Shown piece by piece: positions 42,689 through 50,765 of a DNA stretch of 50,765 nucleotides. The stretch's first letter is position 1; the number at the start of each line of letters is the position of its first letter. The notes beneath the pieces were generated by a model, which was not told the DNA's origin, did no database searches, and was given only the letters and a program-made list of their open reading frames with translations. The DNA comes from Pseudoneurospora amorphoporcata. Lineage: Eukaryota > Ascomycota > Sordariomycetes > Sordariales > Sordariaceae. The position numbers were made by a program, and so were the translations under genes. The stretch is taken from the NCBI GenBank assembly GCA_033297205.1, contig MU859289.1, positions 1 to 50,765 of the forward strand. Reading direction: 5' to 3'.

Positions 42689-43000
42689 ATCGACGGAGGC
42701 AGCTTGGTTGCACAATGGAATGACGCAGATGGACCGATGACCGATGACGATAACATAAGATCCCTCATGAATCAGTCCGATCTCAGTCATCTTCACCTTC
42801 TCACCGTTCTTGTGTCTCCTCGCAAGCGACTGATGGAACCCAATCTGGCAATCGCCGATTTCTCCAATCTCCCCATCGGTTTCGAATGCAATCTTTTGCG
42901 TCGGAATCCGGGTGCCTACGCCTTGCGGAAATTAAAAACCAAGATCGATCCTTCCAAGATGGAGGCTGAGCGGCGGCTGACGGACAGGGGGAAGTTGTAA
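42689..43000 (+). other. Possible 3' exon or gene remnant
   Basis: From the acceptor-like CTTCTTTAG the frame GIDGGSLVAQWNDADG...KIDPSKMEAERRL stays open to a TAA at 42998-43000. It has no ATG at the beginning. A nearby ATG (42648) leads only to a 12-codon peptide. The upstream exon could not be located. No family was recognised. Confidence 0.22.
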
Positions 43001-43442
43001 GGCTTGGAAAGTTGTCGTGGGGGCTGGCGCCGGCGGTCAGAAAGTTCGTGAAGTGACAAACAGAAGTCGGAAGACGCCAAGTCTTAACAGAGCCCAAGCT
43101 GCGGGTGCTGGGGCGGGTGTTAGGCGGATCGCCACTGCAACTGGTGGCGGTTACGGGGGGTTTGTCGTGAAACCGTCCAGTAATTTGTTACCGTTGTTAG
43201 CGTTATCTGCATGGTGTCAGCTTAGGTGCAGTGCCACCTCACCCATCACCGGCACCATGACCATCATCTTATGTGGCAGCCTTGACGGGATGGATCCGTG
43301 ATCGATCGGGGGCGTCGAGATTGATATATCTCGAGGTGGTCGTCGCAGGCGGTAGTGTTGTGTTGCTTTACCCTCTTCTGACAGCCCGTACCAGACATCC
43401 ATCACCCACTGTCGGGCACCAACACCAACACCAATACCCAAA

Positions 43443-45590
43443 ATGGCGACGACGACAACAATGACAACAATGACCATGAACACCACAACAGGAACCATTC
43501 TTCTCCCGCCAACACCACCTCAGACACCACCTCTAGAGGCAAAGAAACCGACAATATCCACCTTCCACTCCCCCCTTCCCGCCTCCTACAACACCATCGA
43601 CTTTGAAAAGCCACCACAACCACAACCGCCCAAACCATCATCTCTCACCCTCCTCTCCCCCGCCCTACCCATCCCCGTCTCTCCCTCGACCACATTCGCA
43701 TTCGAAAAAGCACCACCAGCCTCACAACCCTCCCCATCCCTCCTCGCGGCCTCAGCCCGTCTCTCAGCTCTAGGATGGAAATCCCGTTCACGTCAAGGTC
43801 CGCAAGGCGACTGCCGCCTGCTCCAAAAACCCAATCGCTCGCTAGCAGTTCCCACGCTACTTCCGGGGGGAGTCCCCTCGGTCGTTGTTCACGGGCCCAA
43901 GTGCGAGTGTCGGGAACGGGAGCAAAAGACCGAAAAGGCCGGTGATGATGAACTTGTTGCAAGGGTTTTGGCCTTGTCGCAGAGGAGCATGGTACAAGAA
44001 CGGGTTGGGCAGCAGCAGCAGCAGCAGAGGAGGAGGAGGATGATGATGGAGGAACGGGAAAGGGAACAAAGAAACCGGGAAGAAAGTAGTGCAGAGAGGA
44101 GGACATGGAGGAAAAAAGGGGTATTCGGCGGGTGGAAGGTCGAAATCCCCAAGGAACTAGTCTCTCGGTTTTTTCATGTTGGCGGCAGCGGCTCTACCAC
44201 CTCGCTGCTGTCCGATTCCGGGTCCGACTCTGATGAACCATCCGGAGCAGTCCATGTCACCGACAAGCACAAAATAACCGACCTTTGCCTGGCATGCTCC
44301 AACCTCGACGTGGACAAAATCATCGCCCAACTTTTTACAAACACAAATATGGTCCCTACCTCTACAATCAACGGGCGCTGCACCATTACTTCCATGTCAG
44401 GCTCCGAAGTCGACTCTGCTCAACCACAAGTTGAAACCACCCCGCTCTTCTCCGTCTTGCGATCACCCCTCTTCGCGACCCGTCCCAAAAGCCAGATGGC
44501 AATCCTCGGCCTTCTTCTCGATCTGGGCGCCGACCCGAATTCTTCCGTCTCCATCCCTCCCCTCTCATTCGAATCCACTGTCCATCTCCTCTCAGGACAA
44601 TCACAATCACAATCACAACCAGTAGGACGCATCACCCTCCTCAGCGCAGCATGTGTCTTAGGCCTACCAGACGCAGTGTCCCTCCTCCTCGAGCGCGGCG
44701 CAAGGGTTGATGCAAGGGAAACCAACCTCCCCCTTGGCGTAGACGGGCGATGGGGCAAAGGGCTTAGCGCATTGGACGTGGCGATAATGGCGGGCCCGGG
44801 CCAGGAACATGAAGCCATCGTGGAAGGATTGCTTAGAAGCGGAGCCAACGTAACGGGAAGTTGCGAACTTTTCCTTCCTGCTCAGGCACCACCAAGTAAA
44901 TTGGCTGGTACAATCGGTGGCAGCAGGCCAAAGCCGAGGAGGTTGAGGAGTGCTTCGACTGTGAATTTTATTTCCACGTCCAGCAGGCAACAGGGGCAGC
45001 AACAGCAACAGCATCAGCATCAGCCATACCAGCGGCAGGGAGCGCAAGTGCCGCAATGGCCATCGCTGGGGAAGACATGGACGACACTTTCGGGAGTAAC
45101 GCCCCTCCATCTGGCCGCCCTCTCGGGACATGGACATCTTGGTATCGCGTCCATGATCCTCTCCTCCCCTTTTAGCAAGGCCGACACCAACGCTCGCACT
45201 TCTTCTTCCTCGTTGAACGGCGGGCGCACACCGTTGCATTACGCTGCTGAAACGCTCAACCTCGAGGTCTCTTCGCTTTTGCTCTCAGATCCACGCACCG
45301 ACCCCGACGCGACCGACGACGACGGCGCCACACCATTGGCTCTTTTAGTTGGAAGACTGGAAAAGCTTGGTAATGGTGGCAGAAGAGCAGAAGAAGAGGT
45401 GGTGGTGGAGTTGGTGAGGCGGTTGTTGAGAGCTGGAGCAAATGCTGGAGTGAGGTGTAACGGAACGGATTTGAGCCTGAAGGCGAGGCTTCTGGCTATG
45501 GATGATGATCAGGATATGAAGTGGGGGACGCTGTTTGAGGAGGATGGAAGGGGTGTGTTGAGGGGGAGTATGAAGAGACGGACTTTCTAG
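43443..45590 (+). CDS. Ankyrin-repeat protein
   Basis: Single exon of 715 residues from an AAAATGGCG start. Residues 1-150 are Thr/Pro/Ser-rich and disordered-looking. 150-250 hold a charged stretch with a poly-Gln/Arg run (possible coiled coil). Ankyrin units follow: AILGLLLDLGADPN near 352, LLSAACVLGLPDAVSLLLERGARVDA near 400, IVEGLLRSGANV near 460, TPLHLAALSGHGHLGIASMIL near 552, TPLHYAAETLNLEVSSLLL near 595 and VRRLLRAGANAG near 660. A Gln/His-rich linker splits the repeats near 520-535. Ankyrin repeats serve protein binding; the partner is unknown. The layout resembles many uncharacterised sordariomycete ankyrin proteins. Confidence 0.85.
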   Translation: MATTTTMTTMTMNTTTGTILLPPTPPQTPPLEAKKPTISTFHSPLPASYNTIDFEKPPQPQPPKPSSLTLLSPALPIPVSPSTTFAFEKAPPASQPSPSLLAASARLSALGWKSRSRQGPQGDCRLLQKPNRSLAVPTLLPGGVPSVVVHGPKCECREREQKTEKAGDDELVARVLALSQRSMVQERVGQQQQQQRRRRMMMEEREREQRNREESSAERRTWRKKGVFGGWKVEIPKELVSRFFHVGGSGSTTSLLSDSGSDSDEPSGAVHVTDKHKITDLCLACSNLDVDKIIAQLFTNTNMVPTSTINGRCTITSMSGSEVDSAQPQVETTPLFSVLRSPLFATRPKSQMAILGLLLDLGADPNSSVSIPPLSFESTVHLLSGQSQSQSQPVGRITLLSAACVLGLPDAVSLLLERGARVDARETNLPLGVDGRWGKGLSALDVAIMAGPGQEHEAIVEGLLRSGANVTGSCELFLPAQAPPSKLAGTIGGSRPKPRRLRSASTVNFISTSSRQQGQQQQQHQHQPYQRQGAQVPQWPSLGKTWTTLSGVTPLHLAALSGHGHLGIASMILSSPFSKADTNARTSSSSLNGGRTPLHYAAETLNLEVSSLLLSDPRTDPDATDDDGATPLALLVGRLEKLGNGGRRAEEEVVVELVRRLLRAGANAGVRCNGTDLSLKARLLAMDDDQDMKWGTLFEEDGRGVLRGSMKRRTF

Positions 45591-46622
45591 TGTGGTATGG
45601 TGAAAAGGAACATGAACGATCGGTGGATATCTACCTACTTGGCGGTGGTCCTCAATGGAGCCATGGGGGCAGTAGGAATTTGTTTTCTTTTCTTTTCTTC
45701 CGTGGATGTCAGCGGTCAAATAAGACCCTTTTTTTTTGGATATAGGCATCAGATACCCATCCTTAAAGAGACTTCTCTTCGACACAATGCTTGTTTTTCT
45801 GCCTAGCTGTCGGTCTACTTTAATATGTTTTGATCTAACCATCCCGTGCCTGAAAGAAGGAATGTGAGGGTTTCAGTTCTGAACTCACTCGGACACGCTT
45901 GCATTAGGTTGATGGCCTCGGTAAAGGCCGCATGCCACGAAGCACCTTAGGCGGAATGGATAACCTTCTAGAACTTTTAGAGGAGGAAAAAGAAAACTTG
46001 ACCCATATGGTGGCGGTCGATGTTAACATGAACTAACCCTAGGCGGGACTGACCTACTGTTACATATTTGACTTTGACACTGTGAGCACTTGGCGTACGG
46101 CATGTGTTTCTCGTCTACCGGTCCAATCGGTAGTTAAAGTCTCTGAGACAGGTTGACAGACTGACTAATAGCCTTGCAAGGCTGCCTATTGCCCAATTCT
46201 AGCTATAACTTGGTCCCAACCTTCTGGGTTTGCAGTACGCGCGGCGGTGGCACGTCGCGCAGCCGCTGCTGTGATCGGGGCTGAAGTGATGTGATGAGAT
46301 GAAGATGAGGTAGCACCGACGTCCACTCGAACCGATGCTTGGAGGCAGATGTCAAGGAGTGTTGCACGACAGAAAGAGGCCGCCACGAACGATACCTCGT
46401 TGATTGATCTACGCTAGGATTCCCTCTGACTTTTTGAACGACTGTGATGCTTTGCCAACAATGCCATCCGACCATGAAGCAGTTTTCCTTTAACCGTTCC
46501 AAACTCCCAAAGAAAAATGTTGAACTCCGATGCTGCCGGTATGTTGTCCCGTCTATAAAGCGAGTACACAACGGTCTTTTCATTATAGTCCGCAGAGTTT
46601 TCTTTTCAGAACCTCCTATCCG
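45591..46622. other. Intergenic region
   Basis: About 1 kb downstream of the ankyrin gene. It contains short T-rich runs (45680-45740) fitting a 3' UTR. No gene recognised. Confidence 0.45.
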
Positions 46623-46923
46623 TCAATCCCGCATGGCCGGCGTGCGGCAGAAGCCACATGCACGGCCGGGGATTACCCAAACGTCCGCGCCGTTGGCGGC
46701 ACATGTGGAACAGCGGATACCAGGGAGTCCCTAATGATGATGGGTAAATACCTGAGCTGAAAGGCGTCAAAGAAGATATCTCAACACTTACTGGGACCAT
46801 CTGGATGCCTTCGCCTGTAAAGGATGGGATGTAGAGCGTACCAGCGCTCGGGAGTAGCAGTTCCAGCTGCTGAAGGCGGGGGGCAATGGGACTCTGAATA
46901 ATGATGTTGTTGAGGGGAAGCAT
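46623..46923 (-). CDS. Small two-exon protein with CxxC...CxxC (possible zinc ribbon)
   Basis: Exon 1 (46923-46792) begins MLPLNNIIIQSPIAPRL and ends ...GIQMVP exactly at a GTAAGT donor. After a 61-nt intron ending CATTAG, exon 2 (46730-46623) reads GLPGIRCSTCAANGADVWVI, then PGRACGFCRTP, and stops at TGA. Total 79 residues. Two CxxC pairs 14 residues apart are the classic knuckle layout of a zinc ribbon. Both parts are short and only the splice joins them into a sensible protein, which argues the intron is real. No targeting signal. The family was not recognised. Other acceptors in the area give shorter or frame-broken products. Confidence 0.5.
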
Positions 46924-49387
46924 TGTGTGAAGCAAATGTGTTAAGGTGTTTGACTGTGGTGGAGTGATACCTAGTAGTATCTTTTCTCCTTCCGGGCCGT
47001 TTGAAGATGTGATGGCGGCTCTTGCTGGATGCTGTGATTGATATGCTCTCCGTCGAGACCACTTGATCCCGTGAGGGCTCTCTCTCAGGGTTTATATCAT
47101 TCTCCATGATGAAGCATGGTGGAGTTGGGGGCGACAAGGACGACCGACTAGGTCAGTCATGGAGCTGTGTAAGAACAGCAAGATAAAACGCTCAGTGACT
47201 TTCCGGAAGTAAATTCCCGACTTGGTTCCCTCATTGGACATAACATGAGAATCCAACAGAAGATGGAAACAAACTAGCGTTTAACCCAAGCCCAACGCTC
47301 TCCTTGTCCGGTTGACCAACGGCAATATCTGATCGTGGGAAGAGTCTTATCTCCTATGCGTCAACCGATGGGGAAGAAAGGGAAATGGACTGACGTTCTC
47401 ACGATACTAATGCAAACTTTTCACCAGGAGTTGTTGACCGAGTGTCCATCGCGAGCTTCACCGGTCACTTGGTGTGCAGCCTATCGCAACGGGAGCACCG
47501 GGCCGCGGGGGGCTAATAAGAACGAGCCGCGCCGTAACCACCACCAACTCGTCCTTGGCTTACCTCATTCGGCTTACCGTGGGTACCTTTGCGTCGTCTG
47601 GTTGGCATGCTCCTCTGGTTTCAGATTGCTCCTGGTTGAGGAGACCGGTGACGGGGTAGCCTGTGAGAGCCTGCAGAGTTTATGATAGCCGAGAGATCCC
47701 CATGCAAAATAGATGGGCTCTTCCTGGCAGAGAGTGACTTCCACGTTACCTTAGGCTCGCCTCGATGGAACGTGGCCTGTTATGATCTTCCAGATAAAAA
47801 AGGTGTCTGGCTAGCACTAGCTGCAGAACAGAATCGTGCGCCCTGACGTGCATCAACCAGACTGCGACTGCAGAACGCCAAGACTTTGTCTTCCCAGAAT
47901 CCAGGGATCACAATGCCGCAATCTTTCTTTGCAATGCAGAAAGTGCATCGAACCGTTCCATGTCCATGTCGTGGCCGGTCTGGCTGGGTCCCATGCATCA
48001 GGTGTGGTCAGGTGCTCTCTCTGTCGCCCAAATATCCCACGCGCACTGGCCCTGGATTGTTTACTACCGCCCTGTGTCTGTGGACATTGGGAGGACAGCT
48101 GAGCCAATGTTGAAGGAGAGATTGTTGATGGATGACAACCAACCGGATGCTCCGGCACCCCAACCTTTTTCGTTATAAGCAGCAACGTCCACTGCCAGAA
48201 TCCAGGACTGCAACGTTTTATATCAGTTCTCATATGTCGGATCTCAGAACAACAAGCCGGCACTTTTTCGTCATATACTATTAACATCACTGAGCTGAAG
48301 CGCTTCGGCTAGAAGACTGTAAGGAGTGTTGCCCACCTCTTGGCAAGTGCTTACATAGGGTTCGAACACTTGCTAACTAGCAACAGGCCCATCAATCGGG
48401 GAGGACGTTGAACGCCTCGGGTCGAACTTCCGCTTTGATAAGATTGCGAGGGGCTTGCAGAAGTGATAAATGCCTCAGTGATTGTCTCGGCAAGGATTTC
48501 GCAGTACGCTTGACATCATCCTTGTCTTGATATCTCGGTCGTCGAATCAGATCACCCTGACAGCGCAACCCATGCGGGTGGTTATTGCTGAATGGAGAGT
48601 ACGCCGAACCCTTGACATACCCTTGTTCATTGTTTGGTGTAACACTGGGTGTTGGTGTGGTCGAGGATCTCGTCGAGAATCAAAGTGATGAGGAGGGGCA
48701 GGCAAGGAACTTGCCGTGGCTATCAAGAGAGAGTCAGAACAGCTGCCAATAGAATGGTAGGGGAGCAAGAAGAAGAGCTGCGTCAGGGAATGGATACAAC
48801 CAACTTGGCCCCAGGAGTGTGGAAGTCTGAGAGGGGAGGCGGAACGGCGGCCGACAGCATTGGCAAGTTCCTGACAAAATCGAGTGTCGGGCTTCGACGT
48901 CGGATACCCAAGGAGCCCAAATCATCCATCGTGTGGCCATCAGAAGGAAATCAAGAATTACTACCCATGTCCCCAACCAAACGTAAAGCTTGACTCCGGT
49001 GGTGGGGGACCAATGCAGATGCGGGCGAGTGCGTCGTGGCTTTGTATCAAGTCTTGAAGCTTTGGCTTTTTATTTGCCCCTCTCTGGGCAACTCGCTCTC
49101 TTCGGATGGTTTTATGTTGATTCGGCATCGGGACTTGCTTTTTGAAACATGAGGCAACCTTCAGAACGCTTGTCGCTGAACCGCAAAGATGGTGACGCAG
49201 AGCATTGTGCTAGCACCGGTCGGCATCAAGTTATGGTCCGAGTTTAGACTTCATCTGTCGCATTGCAAAGTTAGACAGTAGAGAGAGATGGGCGACGCCT
49301 ATTTACTCACAGCAAAGGATGCTACAGACGGGAGGTACTGAGTGTCTGACGTTGACAGGGCCAGATCTGTCGAAGTCCATTTCGACC
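46924..49387. other. Gene-poor region
   Basis: 2.4 kb examined on both strands. Frames are short, overlap each other and lack splice-supported continuations. A GTATGT near 48618 on the minus strand did not lead to a sensible exon. No repeat to the rest of the window was noticed. Confidence 0.4.
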
Positions 49388-49952
49388 TCACCAGGGAAAT
49401 GCGATAGGCAACGAAGACCATGACCCCCTAACCTCATGCTTCTGTGTCCTCCTAGTTTTTGGTAGGAATAGTGGAGGGAGTATTGCTGGTCTGTGGGGAT
49501 ATGAGCACTGAACCTGATGGATCACAACTGGTGTTCGTCTGAATGGACATTGTATATTGAACAGCGTCGTCGTTCGAGCATCGGTCCTTGGGGGGAACGG
49601 GGGCAGAACCAGACTTCGTGGGGCAATTGCATGCGCTCGAACAGAGAGCGCGGAGATGATTGATTTGGGATGACCGAATGAGAAGATTGGATGTTTCTGG
49701 CATGGGATGGTGCGCGTGTGACGAATTCGCCAATCAGTAGGAGAGAATAACTTCCCTTGGAACGCAAAGTACCGAAGGCAGCGCGCTTTCCCGTCTGGAA
49801 TGGCGAGAATGGTCAGCATCCCAGAGGCGCTCAGAAGGAGTTGGAAAGGACAAGTGAGAACCTTGACGGCTCAAACAAGAGCATCACTTACCTGCGCTGT
49901 CGACCTGTCCCACTCCACGAAAATCGTGATCGATTTTTTAGCCGGCGCCATC
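49388..49952 (-). CDS. Weak two-exon gene candidate
   Basis: A 61-nt first exon (49952-49892) starting MAPAKKSITIF ends at a GTAAGT donor. A 97-nt intron with GCTGACC branch and CATTCCAG acceptor leads in frame into 49794-49388, giving 155 residues. The second part is basic and Pro/Arg/Ser-rich without recognisable motifs. Splice signals are good, but the protein has no family resemblance, so this may be a non-coding transcript or chance. Confidence 0.25.
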
Positions 49953-50596
49953 AATAAGGGCAGGAGTTACAGTCTTCTTTTGCAGAGGGAGTGGTCAACT
50001 GGAAGCAGAGACTCGCCTGAATTCCAATTCGAACAAGGAGGGGCGATAGCTAAGGTAGGTGGGGAGACAACGAGGTGTCTGCGCTGGCAACGATCGCCGC
50101 GGTTGCTCCTTCCGAGCCAAATGAGAACTCGACCATTGGTCAAGAGGGAAGGACACCTCAGTTATGCGAGTGTAGTGGTTGGCGGTTGCCATGGAGAAAA
50201 GAAATCAGAGTGGGAGGTCCGACAGCGGCCGGACATGCTAAGACCATCTACGGCAGGCACGGGTACCTGCATACAATCTCTGGCAACATCCAACCCACAA
50301 ACGACGCATACGGATTCTGTGGCTTGTTTGTCATTTTGTTACGATTATCGAAATTTGACTCGTTGGAGTACAAAGGCGAGCGGGCGGAATGAAAGGTCAA
50401 TTCAATAAGTGAATGTATGACTTCCGAAACCGGAAGAAGACGAAGTCCCGTATGATGGATGAGAATGCGAGAGCCGGGGAAGGAACTATTCACATATGAC
50501 GACCGAAACAAACCAAAGTGCTCCACAGACAATGAGGGAAGGAAGAGCCGAGGTTACCTTGCAACCTCATGATCAATCTTTGCCGGTATCATTATC
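49953..50596. other. Intergenic region near window end
   Basis: No gene supported. A 202-codon forward frame starting at 49800 is antisense to the candidate above and has irregular composition. Confidence 0.4.
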
Positions 50597-50602
50597 TTTT
50601 TT

Positions 50603-50643
<41 letters not shown>

Positions 50644-50673
50644 ACAAAAAAACAAACAAAAAAAAAAAAAAAA
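50597..50673. repeat. Poly-T run followed by poly-A run
   Basis: About 44 T residues (one C near the start) are followed by ACCAC and then about 28 mostly A residues. The two runs could pair as a hairpin. Such blocks often mark low-complexity DNA where assemblies are uncertain. Confidence 0.8.
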
Positions 50674-50765
50674 TAATAAGTAGTATTATTAATAAACCCA
50701 GCGGCTATAAGGCGCCTTTGCACCCCCGAGCACAAAAGGATCGAGACACCCCAGGAAGGATAAGC

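Overview
This window reads as nuclear DNA of a filamentous ascomycete, most likely a sordariomycete. Short GT-AG introns of 49-131 nt interrupt many genes. Branch-like GCTAAC/CTGAC motifs are visible, UTRs are long, and the gene families are fungal: DUF4470-MYND, a fungal PD-(D/E)XK nuclease-like family, LaeA-type methyltransferase, DUF1996, and HMT2-type sulfide:quinone oxidoreductase. Nothing bacterial or viral is visible. Exon structures were built by hand from reading frame, splice consensus and family fit. No search was run.

0-8 kb: a 5'-incomplete nuclease-like gene (-) abuts a dispersed repeat whose second copy lies near 33 kb. Next comes a three-exon DUF4470-MYND gene (+) whose last exon carries one in-frame TAG. 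7.6-16 kb is the well-kept core. It holds a GMC oxidoreductase (-), then a head-to-head pair of mitochondrial sulfide-oxidation genes, sulfide:quinone oxidoreductase (-) and ETHE1-type persulfide dioxygenase (+). These two should act in sequence: H2S to persulfide, then persulfide to sulfite. An F-box protein (-) follows.

16.5-21.7 kb: a small Cys-rich protein, a secreted Cys-containing protein and a polytopic membrane protein. 21.8-28.7 kb: a membrane-protein gene with a decayed tandem paralogue, the 3' relic of a methyltransferase, and a nucleoside-monophosphate kinase-like gene with a long acidic N-terminus. The membrane-protein and kinase genes share a near-identical leader of about 140-160 bp although their proteins are unrelated.

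28.7-37 kb: mostly non-coding. It contains four damaged copies of one secreted-protein family, two of them tandemly duplicated with their 3' flank. 37.6-45.6 kb: a NUDIX hydrolase (-), an M20 amidohydrolase (+), a DUF1996 gene relic (-) and an ankyrin-repeat protein (+). 45.6-50.8 kb is gene-poor. It holds a tiny two-exon CxxC...CxxC protein, one weak gene candidate and a terminal poly-T/poly-A block.

The dominant theme is contrast. Intact single-copy metabolic genes at 7.6-16 kb and 37.6-45.6 kb flank a stretch of recent duplication and gene death at 21.8-37 kb.
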